From Kuschelorhynchus macadamiae (lineage: Eukaryota; Arthropoda; Insecta; Coleoptera; Curculionidae), in the NCBI GenBank assembly GCA_030620095.1, contig JAUTXW010001306.1, forward strand, positions 1,280,001 to 1,344,000: 64,000 nt of DNA, written 5' to 3'. How positions within the stretch are numbered: position 1 is the stretch's first letter; each line of letters starts with the position of its first letter. This document shows positions 23,247-42,569 of the stretch, piece after piece. The position numbers and the translations under genes are program-made. A model generated the notes under the pieces. The model was not told the DNA's origin, ran no database searches, and saw nothing but the letters and a program-made list of their open reading frames with translations.

Positions 23247-25727
23247 TTTACTTTTTATAGTTTAAGTTTTATAAGAGCTAAAAATAAATACACAAGAAAA
23301 TACTATGTGAAATGTGATAGAAAGTTATTGCAATTATATCAACTTATAAACATCAGGCGAAATGTTCAATGAGTCAAAAATTCATGATTTTTTTACCACA
23401 CTGCCACAAGAAAAAACACTATAAAAATAAAAAAGCATTCGCCAAGGCTCATTTACAAAAAAAAAATTAGGTTACTTAGATTTCTTTTTGCTACCTTATT
23501 TAAAATTTATAAATATAAAATTAAAAATTAAATCCTCATAGTCTTTTAGGAAGGAACTCCAAAACTTTTGGTAGAGCTCTTGGTTTACGTACTCCAAAAA
23601 TTACACCATAAACTTGAAACCCTACAAACGATTGCTTGTCTTAAAATAAAATCGACACGGAATGTGAAGAAACAAACTATTTACAACAAAATCCATTCAG
23701 AGACATTCCCTAACCTCTAGTTATCTAGAGGACTCCTTCGATGTCACCGGTCTGCAACAGAAGAAATTTCCAGGCATCTAGAAAAGCCTCTTGAGGAACG
23801 AGCAGCCAAAAATGCAGGATGCCCGCGCCATTCAAACTAATTTGAAAATCGAGTATCCACGTGGTTGACTAAACGTCAAACCAAACAAAGGTGAGACCAA
23901 AATTTAGGGCCAGACGATGCCTTAGGCTTTTATCATTTTAAAAGAAAATTATGAAATACTTTTAATACTTTTAAACAAAGATCGATCCGTAAAAAATGGA
24001 CGAGAGAATCTGAGTTTGACATTCCTCTTTCGCCAATCTTCTTCACTTCAGAAGGAACTCATGCCAGCTTAACGCAATAAAATAAAGTTATAATTACAGT
24101 GGTGTTCACTGCTGACGCCACTAGTGAAAGAGGTTCAGAACATAAACCAAATAAATGAATATAAGTTGGCAAATGTGATAAATTTCAAAATTTTCCCAAA
24201 AAGTCAAGGATTCTATATGATACCACGGGATAAATCGTTATCATTTTGGTAAGAAATCCAATGTAGCCAAATATAACAAAAGGACTAATGTTTAAAAAAT
24301 AATTATAAAAATAATATTTATATTGGTATCGAGTTTCGCACAAAAATCATGTGTGAAAAAATAGAAATAAATTGCTAGCTTTTTGGCACAATGACGGCCT
24401 GATAAAAGCTAGTTATTCAAATGACTTAAAATGTTTAGTTAAATTAATTATTTGATTTTTGTAAAAATGACACATAAAGTAAGTATGCTATATCTACCAA
24501 ACGATTAAATTTTATTATAAATATGGCGGAACATATTAGTGGCTCAATAAAACGTCTAATAAAGAAATCAGTTTAAAAAACTACACAATTATGTAAAACC
24601 GGTCTGTTAAACACTTTTACCCGGAAGTACTGTATTAATGAATTAATCAATTTTTGGAAAGGTAACCCACTCATTTTATAGTAAGTACATATTAGTAGAA
24701 AACTACCTTGAAAACCAAATTGGCTCATGCATACATCACTCTCAATAATAAAAGGAAGGACTGACTTATAACGAGAGATATTCCGGGTAAAACTAATCAT
24801 TTTTTTAGTGCGTCCTTTAAACGAATACTTTAAATAGTAAATTCATAAAGATTCTTGTTTTCTTCTTTTTCTCTATTGGTGTAGGCCCAATCACAAAAAT
24901 CCTCGTCTGATGACGTCCTACGTCCTCTATGATATTTTAATTTTGGATACTAAATCCTGTATCGCGACAGCCTGCCTGGTTACTATACGCGAACTGTTAA
25001 AGTAGCTACTTTTTTCTTTATTTTAGCTTTAACACAAAAATATGCTCGCCTGCTGGCGTTTTACACGTAATTCCTCGTATGACAAATTGTAACCACATAC
25101 ATTTCACAACTGAGTCGAAAACAAACATGTATCTCGAAAGCTTGCAATTGTTTTTGTATCGTCTTTCTATATCTGCATGCACATATTGTTTGAATGACCC
25201 CGATGCTTCGTTTCGTTCAGTGGAGGTCATAAATCACGGAGCAGATCGGTGCTGTGTCCTGGGGACCAGAGCCAAGACGGCCCACACTAAAATCAGAATA
25301 GACGACAAATATTTAAAAACAAAATAAATCTTTGTCGTAGTTATAAATATACATATATTAATTGGAATTAATAATCGATTTGTATACATAATCACTAATT
25401 CCTGGAATAACAGGGACAAGCTACTGTTTGTAAATAAAAAAATACCGCTTCGTTTATTATCGCGCCTCTACAATATATCACAATTTAGTATCCCGAGTAA
25501 TTGCCTGAATGGGCTTTGGTAAAAATGAAATATCAGCAAACATTTAGATGATTATATAAATAAAGAAATATCGATTATGAAAAACGTTTAATAACAACTT
25601 TACCCCACCAACAAATTCAAAGGCCCGCTTCGAGAAGATTCAAAATAAGGAAAAAGAAACTTCAGTGAAATCTATACTGCTTTTGTCTGAATGACTTGTT
25701 TTTGTCTGAATGACTTAACCATAATTG
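23247..25727. other. AT-rich spacer without recognised genes
   Basis: 23660-23900 and 25018-25330 are less AT-rich than the rest and hold short open frames on both strands (70 to 82 codons), but none shows a domain I can name. No transposon ends are obvious. Confidence 0.45.
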
Positions 25728-26749
<1,022 letters not shown>

Positions 26750-26989
26750 TTTTTCTTAAGGACGTGATTGGATTTTTACGTACTTAGAAAGAGCTTATTT
26801 TTGAATATCTAACGACGTACTGCAACTGAACGACGTGTGCAAAAAATAGAACTAACCCAAAAATAAATGTATTTTATTTTTTTCGAGAAATATGTAACAA
26901 GGTAAGATTATTTTGTACCCCTGTGTAAGAACAGTATTAGATACTAATATTTTACCAAACTCTACTAATTAGTTAAAACATCACACTTT

Positions 26990-27840
26990 CTAATGGACCT
27001 TAAATTAAAGTTTAAAAACTAAATCCATTTTCATTAACACATTGCTGACATTTTTTGAAAATAGCATTAGATACTCTTGAAATTTTGTTTCGGTTAATAC
27101 TAGATAAAACGTCTCTAACTCTTTCTTCTTATATCTCAAGAGTCTCAGGAGGTTCAAACTCGTAGACTTCATTCTTCAAAGCCACATAAATAAAAATCCA
27201 TCGGCGTAAAGTCCGGCGACCCAGCTGGCCAATCTCGTGGACTACCGTTGGAAATTATACGTTATTAATGGTCATGCAAAACTGTTGTCACTTCTCTAGT
27301 CCTATGTGTAGGACAGCCGTCTTGTTGAAAACAGACTTGGCCAAACACTGTCACAGGAACAACTCGTGGAATTGCAGATATTGTTCAGAAGTTAGTGTAT
27401 AATGATAAAAAAAGCCCAGTTATGTGATTTCTGAAATTTAAAAATCTTACCGTTTACCGTTTCTTACCGTAAATACCACACCATACCGTAAATCCGCACC
27501 GCTTTTGAAGTCTTCTAGGAGCTCGATATCTTGAATTTTCATTAGCCCAGAAATGATGATTGGGTTTGTTAAATACCCCACAGTTACTGACATGTAACTC
27601 GTCGGTCCATATAATGTTTTTATTGAGATTTGGATTTTCTTGGCACTTATTAAAGCGCCTGTTGCAAAAATTATCGATATCTTGAATTTTCATTCAGTAC
27701 CGCATCTACATCTTCTGGGACCCTAGGCCTTCTTGAGATTTCGTGTCCATATTGGCCCTATCCCCTAAAAGTATTGCAGCTAGTGCCGGATAATTTGTTT
27801 TCGCCGAAACGTATTTACGGGCCCGAATCTCGTGGGAAAA
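26990..27840 (-). pseudogene. Mariner-like transposase, minus strand, triad residues still visible
   Basis: Fragments on the minus strand keep the catalytic landmarks: IIWTDELHVSNCGVFNKPN (27620-27560, first Asp), CFQQDGCPTH (27335-27305, second Asp), and a WPAGSPDFTPMDFYL segment (27230-27180, third acidic residue). The central block between FTVWCGIYG and CFQQDG seems shortened to about 120 bp. The tail after the third motif is eroded. The phrase ATATCTTGAATTTTCATT is repeated at 27527 and 27677, suggesting a local duplication within the gene. Inactive; it belongs to the same broad superfamily as the other mariner-type elements here but is a different subfamily. Confidence 0.72.
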
Positions 27841-28737
27841 ATTGACGACCAACAAAAAGTCCTCTCTTCCATATAGAAGAAACCTATCCCCTCTTTCAAT
27901 ATGATAATATATAAAAATTACCTACTTTACTAATAAAATGAAACTAGGAAAATTATATATTTTTTGTTGCAGCGAGGCGGAGCCGGCTCTTTGGGCCCAG
28001 GCCTTACGTGCCTAATGGGTAATGCGGCCCTGTTTTCATTAAAAAAAGCTAAAACTAATTCATATCGATCTTTATTATTTCTCGGTAATTTTTAGGATTC
28101 AGCTTCTCGAAACTGCCGTAATTAATTAAATTCGACACAACCGCAGAAAATGTTTTTTACTTGATTGCCTTCTCTCCGGATACAATTAAAAATATTGATT
28201 TACTGCCAATACAGCATTTCTAGTATTTTTTATGTAACCCTATAAAATATCAAAGTTTTCTTCACTACTGTAATTTAACGCCTCAATTTATTAATAGCTC
28301 TTAAAATTACAAAATACCTAATTAATAATTAAATACCCTCTTTAAATTATTTATTAAAATAAAGATTATCAGTTTAACCCTCCTGAGCTAGTTAGCATTT
28401 TACTGGGAACGTTGACTGAAATATTTGGCCAACTTTAATTAAGGATCATCAGAGAGTATGATTTTTTAAATTAATTAGTAGATTTTAGTAAAATATTAAT
28501 ATCTAATAGTGTACTTACAAAGGGGTAAAAAGTAATCTTAATATATCTCGAAAAAAATAAAAATCATTTAGTTTTTGAGTTAGTTCTGATTTTTTTGTAA
28601 ACAAGTGAAATTTCGCTAGAAAGCAAAAATAAGCTCTTTCTAACTACGTAAAAATTCAAATATGGCGGCCATAAGAAAAAAATAAAATTGATGTGGAAAA
28701 GTGTTTTCAGAATTATGATAGCTCAAAAAGTAAAAAA

Positions 28738-28738
<1 letters not shown>
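27841..28738. other. AT-rich spacer, nothing recognised
   Basis: No coding signature. 27970-28030 is a GC-richer patch (GGCGGAGCCGGCTCTTTGGG) of unknown origin. Confidence 0.45.

Positions 28739-28790
<52 letters not shown>
28739..28790. repeat. (TA)26 array joined to a PLE
   Basis: Perfect TA. The frame of the PLE to the right starts within a few bases of its end. Confidence 0.95.
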
Positions 28791-30174
<1,384 letters not shown>

Positions 30175-30298
30175 GAGCTAGAGTTCTATTCAAAACAGTT
30201 TTGAGTTAGCGAAATGATGTCCTACAACTTTCCCCATTTAAGCAAATCTGTAACTCTTATAGTTTCTAAGATTCCCCCCAGTTTGGCATACCGGGGCC

Positions 30299-30643
30299 AT
30301 GAACATATTCCGCTTTGGGGCTCACGGATCTACACATCCGCCACTGATTTCACTACGCCTCGCTGCGCTTGTATTTCTATCAGTTCGTCTTTTTGGGTAT
30401 GCAGATTTATCATCAATCGAAGTAACGTTGTGGCAATGTGAAGCTGGACTAATATCGTATCTGATTTGTCGCAAAGGTAGATTTCCATTCAATCACCTTA
30501 TTAAAGGAATATTCGAGCCTCTTCTACAGCTCAGACCGTTAACTGAAGGTTTAGTATCCATGTCTTTTGTTCTGACGCAATACCTGAATATTTTCGTTGC
30601 ACTGCATGAATCAGTATTTCCTACGACTAATATACCAGACTAA
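30299..30643 (+). CDS. Unassigned open frame, 114 codons
   Basis: The frame opens at an ATG and is rich in Leu, Phe and Arg, in a locally less AT-rich patch (30280-30640). I recognise no domain. A hydrophobic stretch at residues 20-40 could be a membrane segment. It lies between a (TA)n array and a PLE fragment. It may be chance or part of an unrecognised element. Confidence 0.15.
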   Translation: MNIFRFGAHGSTHPPLISLRLAALVFLSVRLFGYADLSSIEVTLWQCEAGLISYLICRKGRFPFNHLIKGIFEPLLQLRPLTEGLVSMSFVLTQYLNIFVALHESVFPTTNIPD

Positions 30644-30654
30644 TTTAAATTATT

Positions 30655-31740
30655 ACAACATGGAACAATAGCGAAAAGGAACTAGTCAATTTTTTAAATT
30701 TCGTCAATAGTGTACATAATAAAAACTATTCTACATTGGAAACAAAAACACAAAATAAATTACCTTTTTTAGATTTGTTATTTATTGGAAAAAATAATAA
30801 AATACACTTTGAAATTTACAGAAAACAGTCAGCTACTGATAATATAATTCGATTTATTTCTAATTCACCTATAATAAAATTGCAGCTTTCAATTCTTTGT
30901 TTTTTAGGTTATTTAAACTTCCACTTTTTAAAAATGCTTTTTATAAAGAAAACACAATAAAACCGACAGTAGCTATTTACGGTTTTTCTATATATTCCAT
31001 CAATAAACTTTATTTTAAAGTTGTTAACAAATATAAATTCTCTTATAATAATAATAATACACCCAAAGGCCGGTTGCAGAAAGCTCAATTAAAGTTTAGA
31101 ATGTTTAACGGAATGCCAAATTTGACAGCGTGTTCCTAGATTTCTATAAGCAACTTGTCAAATACGAAAGCTCGGTTAAATATTCTAAACAGCAATTTAG
31201 TTTTGAGCAACTAATATAGATGTATAATATTTTTTGCTAATATTTTCTTACAAATGGCAAAATTCTTTAGATATTTTTACATGTATATTGCATTTAAAAC
31301 TGTAAACACTTAGTTAAAATTAAGCATAAGACTGACTCGTTGAGTTGTAGCGAATGTCCTGCTGTGTATGTTGGCCAGTCTGGGAGGAAGATATCTACCA
31401 GAGTATGTACAGGAACATGTAAACCTTTTTAATAAATATATAAATTCGGGAATAATGGAGACTAAATCTGTATTTGCGAACCACCTATTAGCTATAGGAC
31501 ACACCTTTGATGTACCTGAAAATATAAATATCTTACTGTTGTTCTAAATGTGTTAAGGTAGCTATACTTAATATTATTTTTTAATTGTATAATTAGTATA
31601 TTAGGATTTTCCAATATTGCAGGTCCGATGATGCTCGCAAGAGCGAAAACGTGTTTCGCCTTAGGTTTTCTAAAATATTTGTTTGACTGAGAAAAAAGAC
31701 AAGACTTTGTGTTTTATTTAATAGAATTATTTACAACATA
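30655..31740 (+). mobile_element. Penelope-like element fragment with hammerhead-like 3' end
   Basis: 30660-30960 encodes RT C-terminal sequence (NKLPFLDLLFIGKNNKIHFE, then IYRKQSATD). 30897-31060 continues in another frame (LPLFKNAFYKE). 31319-31540 encodes half of a GIY-YIG endonuclease (CSECPAVYVGQSGRKISTRV, then VFANHLLAIGHTFDV), with one frameshift near 31420. The 3' region has CCGATGA, a GCTC-GCAA-GAGC stem-loop and GAAAACG at 31625-31651. The YVDD palm motif is upstream of the break and missing. Confidence 0.72.
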
Positions 31741-32389
31741 CCTAGTTAAAAATTAAACAGGGCTGGCGTATACTTTAAATAATTCGCAAGGTACGGACAT
31801 GAAGTTTATTCAAGTCTTTAGTTTTAACATATTTCAGACTGTAAAAAGAAATATGATGTGTCTAGAGCTTCTCTAAATGAGTATAAAGTCGCTTAAGATA
31901 AACAGCATTTTTTTGCTTCCGTTCAAAATTGATTTTCTACAATTAGTTATTTTGGGCCAAGCCGAACTAGATATCTATTTAGGAAAGATAAATTGCTGTA
32001 ACTGACACGAGTAATGTTTATTTCTCAAGTTCTAAAAGAAGCAATAGTTTAAAACCAGGTCCCAGCTTAATTTTCGGATGCTGTTAATTTTCCATAATCT
32101 GTTGTTATTTTAATCCTACTTTTAATATTTAAAAGTATTATTAAACATTAGTAAAATATAAAATAATTGTCAAATGTTAAAGATATAAATATAATTTGCT
32201 TTTTTTGCATAAATTTTACCTTGAATAAATGATTTTTCTTTTCCTGATTCTAAAGATGCTAGGTTTGATACCTTTATTACTTCCCTCGTAAGATGGAAGT
32301 ATTGTAATCGTGAAAAAAATTACCCTCCGAGATTTTTTCAGATCTTCACGTCTCAGGGTCCCTAGAACATATTTTCTCAATTCCGTCGG

Positions 32390-32492
32390 TCTGCCTGTCT
32401 GTCTGCCTGTCTGTCTATCTGTCTATTTGTCTATCTGTCTCTGTGTCTATCTGTGTATCTGTCTGTCTGTCTATCTATCTGTCTGTCTGTCC
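32390..32492. repeat. Imperfect (CTGT/CTAT)n tetranucleotide tract
   Basis: About 100 bp of CTGTCTGTCTAT-type repeats inside copy A. The reverse-strand equivalent occurs at 48047-48080 in copy C, so the tract is a built-in part of this repeat family. Confidence 0.85.
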
Positions 32493-33104
32493 ACGGAATA
32501 ACTAAAAAACAACTTACCCGACTGACTTCAAGTTTTGGTCACAAAGTAATAGACGTAACCTGGTAACATTTTGGTAAAAATCCAATATGGCAAAAAAAAA
32601 TTATTATTAAACACTACTTATTTTATTTATCTCAAATTTTGCACATCAAAGTATTATGTTGGAATCAACTGGTAAAATTTTGGTACCAATCTAAGATGGC
32701 GAACCAAAATGGCGGCTCAATAAAATATTTAAAAATTCAGCCTGAAAAACATCTTAATGGATTGTTTTTAAATTACGTGCTATGACTATTTGTATGGGGG
32801 TCAACTAGTACAATTGTGGTACTAATTCAAGAAAGCCGAACCAATTGGCGGGCGTATAAAATGTATGTAATCGTGAAAAAAAATCACCCTTTCAGGTTAT
32901 ACATATCTTCGCGTTTTAGCGTCCCTAGATTCCAAAAAACATGTTTTATCAATTCCGTCCGTCCGGCTGCCGGTTTGCCTGTCAGTTCGAGGTATAGCTT
33001 AAAAACAACTTACCCTATTGACTTCAAGTTTTGACCAACAATTAAGGGTCATATGGAGACGACCTGACAATATCTTGATAACAATCCAATATCGCAGAAA
33101 AATG

Positions 33105-34890
<1,786 letters not shown>

Positions 34891-34925
34891 TCTAACTAGT
34901 TAGTCACAACTACCCACCCTCTCGC

Positions 34926-34950
34926 TATATATATATATATATATATATAT
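34926..34950. repeat. (TA)n array between two PLEs
   Basis: 25 bp of TA, the shortest such array listed, separating the ends of two different PLE families. Confidence 0.9.
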
Positions 34951-37192
<2,242 letters not shown>

Positions 37193-37849
37193 TTATTTAT
37201 TTAATTTATTTGAAATCATGCCAAAAAGTCAAGTGTAGCATACGTAGAAACAAACTAGTAAAATATTGGTAGAAATCCAATATAATGGCAAAATGGCGCC
37301 CAATAAAATGTTTGAAAAGACAGTTTATGTAACACATATATACTGTGACTATGTATTAAACTAAATTGGGTCACAGTGCACTATTTCTAATAAATAAGAA
37401 AAAACATAACGAGGGAAGTTTCGGGTAAAGCGAATTTACCGATTTTTTTAAATTAAACGAGGAAATAGCGAAAAACCCGGCTAGGCTAGGAACATTGTGT
37501 GACAAAGGCTTTTTTCTTGCAGGGTGTCTTAAATAATTTGATAACTAAATTTCACATTTTATAAATACTTTTTCATCGTTATAAAAAATCCTAGCAAATA
37601 GACATAAAATAAACTCGGAAACACTTAAAAGTGATCAAATTGTAAGTGAATTTAATTGAATCAGTGTAGTTAATAATTTTAATATATCAGAAAACAAATC
37701 CATTTAAAATTTGACAATAAAAGAAACTAAAAATTAAAATTAACCATGGATACTAGAACAACAGAAAAACGATTTGTCGGCTTTTTATTCCCTGTTAGAC
37801 TGAATAACAGCTCGACATTTGCGCGGCTATTAGAGTTGCTAAAATTTTG

Positions 37850-39060
37850 TTTTACATTGTTCCATTTCTCTAATAAAAAAATTTCTAATTATTGTTTTCG
37901 GGAATAATGGAGTTAATAAGTTTTTGCAGTTTGTGTCAAGCATATCGGATTGGATTACAATCGGGTCAACATGGTGGCCGTTGAATTCGCTGTAGATTTT
38001 CAGTGTCATAAACAGAATTGTTCACAATCCTACCCCTATGCGGTCTTCCGTTGTCGTCCACGTACAAAATTTTAAGCCCCAGTTTGGTTGACCGTTTCAG
38101 GAATATGTTTAGTTAACAAATTTTAAAAGCTTTTAACATTAACTGTTTAAGTTGTAAAAATTACAAGCAAGCATAATTTACGTCAATAGCTGCGTATACT
38201 GTCAAAGAATCCACTTCAAAGGTTATATTGTTTACGGCGCAATTTTCGCGATAACGCTCCACAATTTCCCTCCATAGTCTTAATCTGTTATTACTTGGAT
38301 GTAACTGAAATTTAGATTCGTCTACAAAAAAACAATTGTTCCATTCTTGCCCCAAATTTTGTGGCTCTTGCGCCCAGGCAAGAGCATCAGAAGCAAAAGC
38401 AAAAGCGTAGCAACTAAAGAATTGAGCGACACATTCCATAATTTTTAATGTCTTGTTCAATAAATTTTCATTATTTCCAGTTTTTTTTTATTTTGCACTT
38501 TTATTCTATTTCAAAAGAATATGTTAAAATCGATCGACGTTGGAACAAAGTGAGTTTTTGTCCATAGGCGACTTTTCAAAAAAAGACTAAAACATTAACC
38601 GGAGCTTAATACATCAACCTTTCTGCAACGTAACTACAGCTTGTATTACATTTTTGAAAAGGGCAAGGACTAAGCTTTATGATTTTGAAGAAATATACAC
38701 TGTGTTCCATTTAAAATAATAAAGTTGCCCCATACCTGAATGTCCACCATTTTGTTTTCGATACTTCCGGTTGTAAAAATAAAAAGACGTATATTTCAAA
38801 CAAAACGACAAATTCAAAATATTTAGCGAAAACCGCAACTCGCTAATTTTTTTCGTTTTAGAACTATTTAGACCAAAAAAGGTCAAAATATGGCTGGCCA
38901 CCCTGTAGTATTTTCTTTGGTTATAAATCTATTATATGCCCTATTGGTAATACTTTGGGAAGTGTTAAACTGCTCTGCTACGACGCTTTGTGACATTCCT
39001 GCTTGTATCATATCTATGGCACGTTCTAACTCGAGTTTTTCTGAACTTTGAACCATGGTA
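37850..39060 (-). pseudogene. Tc1-type transposase, broken and interrupted
   Basis: On the minus strand 39055-38908 encodes the helix-turn-helix start (ERAIDMIQAGMSQSVVAEQF). A MITE interrupts at 38905-38698. 38690-38461 is the eroded linker. 38460-38161 holds the first catalytic block (CFFVDESKFQLHPSNNRLRLW, quoted from 38340 on). After a gap, 38075-37900 has KILYVDDNGRPHRGRIVNN with the second Asp, then a PPC.PDCNPI segment near 37960, where Tc1 proteins carry the third acidic residue. Several stops lie between. Known role of the family: cut-and-paste transposition into TA. Confidence 0.75.
38698..38905. mobile_element. 208-bp MITE nested in the Tc1-type transposase
   Basis: Ends CACTGTGTTCC and, on the other side, GGCCACCCTG, an imperfect inverted pair of the CAGGGTG type. 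TA dinucleotides stand on both sides (38696-38697, 38906-38907), as for mariner-type insertions. It interrupts the helix-turn-helix coding segment of the host transposase. The left end resembles the CAGGGTGTCCCATTTAAA end at 52437. Confidence 0.55.
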
Positions 39061-39679
39061 GACATGTGAAATTTGACTTTGAGTACATAGATAACAAATT
39101 TTAAAATTCGTAAAAGGTAATATTCCCTGTGTTCAGTTGGTATGGAAAGTTTAGTTACTCCATGTATCATTGTCGAGCTATTATCAAATCTTGCAAGGGG
39201 CCTACTAGATATTAAAAGCGATCAAAGCGTTTTATGTTGTTCTAGTACCCATGTTTAATTTTAATTTTTAAGTTTTTTTAATTGTTAAATTCTCAATCGA
39301 TTTGCTTTTTTGGTACATGGAAGATTTTGACTACACCCGTATCATTGAATATTTTATTTTATCTACAGAATACGAACCTAAGACAAAGATCTTTGTTTTA
39401 AGTAAAAGCATGGCGAAAAGTTTAATTTAAACCTCTTTTAAATGTGAAAATGTCACTATATTTTAAAAAAACTAAATAATTGCTATAGAAATAAAAATGA
39501 AAAACAAAAGTGTATCTACGCGTAACCTGTCAATGGGACTTTCTTAACAAACTATCGAACTTGAAATAAACTACTTTTCTAAATTATGCAAAATACCAAC
39601 TTGGCAAAAGTTTCTAGACCTTCAACTTTTAAGGATCTTCGTGTGCCAAGTATTCTGCCCGCGCCAGGCGCCATTACAA

Positions 39680-41080
39680 ATATTTGAGAAAATATTGTAT
39701 ATACAAGTGTGTAATTACTGCACTACCATTAGTGTTATTCCAAATACACAATGTGGCTTTCGTAAAGAATTTAGCACGTCTGTGATGAGCATGTGATACA
39801 AAATAAACAGCATTTTGGTGCTCCTTGATTTTACGAAAGCATTTGATTCGATCAATCATAATTTACTGGTTGCCAAGCTAAAATACTTTAGATTTGATAA
39901 TAAGTCTTCTCAATAATTCAAAATCATATTTATCCGACAGGTTTCAATAAATTTACTCAAATAACAAATTTACCGAGCAAGCAGAAATATTATCTAGGGT
40001 ACCACAAGGCTCTATTTTGGGACCTCTCTTGTTTTCGATTTATACGTCTGATATTTTGAAATCATTATCATTTTGTAAAGTTCAGGCTTTCACAGACAAT
40101 ACGCAACTATATTGTCCTTTGATCTACAAACCCTGTATCAACTTTCTAGAGCCATAATTTGAATCTGAGCCATTATAAGTCCTGTTTTTAGGTATTTGGC
40201 AAAAAGAATAATTTAATATTTCCAAGAAATAAGCTCAATATCTCTATTAAAGGTTCAAGATTAAATTTTGTTGCCTCTGCGAAGAACCTAGGTTTAATAT
40301 TGGATATTCAATTAAGGTTTTAAAAAAATAGTCTAAAAATATTCTCTCTCTCTCTCTCTCTCTCAAAATGTCATAAAATAACAGGCTTATTTTAAATATA
40401 GACTTAAGGAGAAACAAATTTCAAAAAAGCAAGAATCGAATATAATGAGTATACAATGCGTGTGTTAGATTTGTTTACGATCTTAGGAAACAAGAGCACA
40501 TTTCAGAATATTTCAGGAAAATAAATTGGAAAATAGAAGCTCGAGGAAACTTATATTTTTGTACCTTTTTAATAAAAACAATTAATAATCCTGCACCACC
40601 GTTTTCCATTCGCAATTTAAATCTCCGAAATAACGAATGCCTCATCAGCAGAGTGCCATTTTTCAGCGTGGATTAACTTACAATGCAGTACATCATTATA
40701 ATGGCTTACCGAATAACTTGCTAAACCTTAATTTAACAATTCCAAATCGAACTATAAAAATGTTTATTAACTTTGCAGAGTATGATAAATTAGATTGCTT
40801 CTCAGTGACTTACTTCGAGGTTTTTTTTAAGGTTCAGTTCTTTTTTTTTGTTCAGATCTTTTTTCTTTCTTCATTTTGAAATTAGCTGTTTATTTTATTT
40901 TTATTTTAGTTGTTAATTTTCTTATGCTTTGCGTAATTACTTAATGAGGACTCGAATACTTTTTCATTTTAATTTTTTTTCTCTGTTTTGTTTCCACCTG
41001 GTCCAATTGAGTAACTATGAAAAGCTACTGTACTGTTATTACGTTATGTATTGTTTCTATATATTATTATTAAAATGTCT
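39680..41080 (+). pseudogene. LINE reverse transcriptase fragment
   Basis: In shifting frames: QCGFRKEFST (39745-39775), LDFTKAFDSINHNLL (39822-39866, first catalytic Asp), SRVPQGSILGPLLFSIYTSDI (from 39992), and FTDNTQLY near 40090, where the family has YADDTQLY, so the second catalytic Asp is Asn. Further on, the C-terminal region ends in a NGLPNNLLNL segment at 40703-40735 typical of the final domain of jockey/CR1-like proteins, followed by an AT-rich 3' UTR. The endonuclease and ORF1 are missing. Inactive. Confidence 0.75.
40343..40364. repeat. (TC)11 microsatellite
   Basis: 22-bp run inside the LINE fragment, between palm and C-terminal region. Confidence 0.9.
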
Positions 41081-41191
41081 TATTTACTTATCTAAAAACA
41101 AAACTACGCAATTTCAACAAGTAACCATCGCAATGAAGTAATTTTATCGGACCAAGTTGTTAAACAATATCATCAATTAACCAAGAGTCCT

Positions 41192-41479
41192 ATGCGTGCT
41201 TTAGACATAGTTGTAGATAAAAATGTACTAAAACTGAGAGAAAATACATTATTATTAGAAGCACAGGCATTCAAAAATATAAAAATTCCTGTAAACAAAA
41301 CAAATGATATAAACTACATATTAATAAAAACGAAAAAAGTAACCCTACATTTCAGCAGGTTTCTGCTGTTTTATTATATATTTGTGGGAAGTGAGTTAAA
41401 AACTACCACTGAAATATTTAAAAAGATCTTACATAAAAACAATCCAGTAGTCCAAAATCATACTAGAATGATAAAATAA
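41192..41479 (+). CDS. Unassigned open frame, 95 codons
   Basis: A Lys/Asn-rich frame with one hydrophobic stretch (FSRFLLFYYIFVG) near residues 54-66. No family recognised. It follows the 3' end of the LINE fragment and may be chance in AT-rich DNA. Confidence 0.15.
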   Translation: MRALDIVVDKNVLKLRENTLLLEAQAFKNIKIPVNKTNDINYILIKTKKVTLHFSRFLLFYYIFVGSELKTTTEIFKKILHKNNPVVQNHTRMIK

Positions 41480-42569
41480 AAGTATCGGGAAAAACAAATC
41501 AATCAGGAACAAAAAAAAATAAATTATATCTCGATTTTCTCCTGCATATATATAGGGAAACAATAGTCTAATAATAAATAACTATTATAAATCTAATGTA
41601 ACATAATTATGAAGATATTTAAGATGCACCCTATGAAGATTCCTACACTCAACATATTTTTAGAAGTCAGCATCAGACAGTTTATCAAAAAAGAATAATA
41701 TGTATTTACAAATGTACCCATATAATGAGCACTTACTACAAGAAAGATGCAAACTCTGCAGCATCCCTATTCTTGATCCTGAAAAACTTGCCCTTTGAAA
41801 CTGTTAACAGGGTTTCGTAGAGCCTGAACTTGATATGTCAGAGTTATTCTTTTCTATAATATTGGCCGACCTTATGATAAAAGTCGTTGTTTCTTGCCGT
41901 GCTTGACGTGAGAAAAGGAGTATTTTAGTAAACATGTCGTTATTTTGTCGATATTCAATGTGTATATTGTTAAGTGAAAGGATATATTTTTTGATATTTT
42001 ATATTTTGACAAGTATGTTTAAAAGCCGTATCGATTTATGTTAAGCAAACAATATGAATTAGTTTATGAAAAATGTTATCCTTTCTGCTTTAAGAGTAAC
42101 TTTTTTTCTAATCTTATGTCAGATATACAGGATGCTTTAAAAATATGATAACGTAACCCGAGCCTACAAAGAATTTTCGAAAAGAACTCTCAAGACAACA
42201 CATTTAGAAAGTTAAAAATACAAGTAAAGGATCTTTACAATTTTTTTTTGTATGGGGTATAGTATGGGCAGACAATTTATATTAAAAGTGAGATAAACTA
42301 TTAAAAAATGATTTCCATTTTGCATCTGTAATTTTGTAACTAAACGTAAACCAAACACAAAAACAAAATATCAAAATAATTTTGCTCATATTTTTGAGAT
42401 CTCTAATCTGTTTGACTAAAACAAATTCATCCACTGTACCGTAAACATCACACCTAAGATTTTGTTGGAAGTAGTATTTTTCCATGAATTCCAACTTGTA
42501 TCAAGAGGGGAGTTTTCTGTACATATCTCGGAAATTTTATCTTCCAAAAAAACACCTAGAGCCAGAACT
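41480..42569. other. AT-rich spacer, nothing recognised
   Basis: No coding signature. A CAGGATGCTTT motif at 42130 may be a decayed mariner-type end, but no partner is visible. Confidence 0.4.

Larger units (their letters stand above)
37707..39292 (-). mobile_element. Tc1-type DNA transposon with inverted ends
   Basis: Inverted repeats of about 60 bp: 37707-37770 matches the reverse of 39232-39292 (AAAAATTAAAATTAA, CATGG.TACTAGAACAACA). Between them a minus-strand transposase remnant and a nested 208-bp MITE. Exact outer base uncertain. Confidence 0.68.

Noticed and set aside
25018..25327. Possible small host gene (frames of 70 and 82 codons on opposite strands)
   Set aside because: Composition is less AT-rich, but neither frame shows a domain, splice pattern or neighbours that support a gene.
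32390..32492. Cys/Leu/Ser-rich protein over the CTGT tract
   Set aside because: By-product of the tetranucleotide repeat inside a non-coding repeat family.
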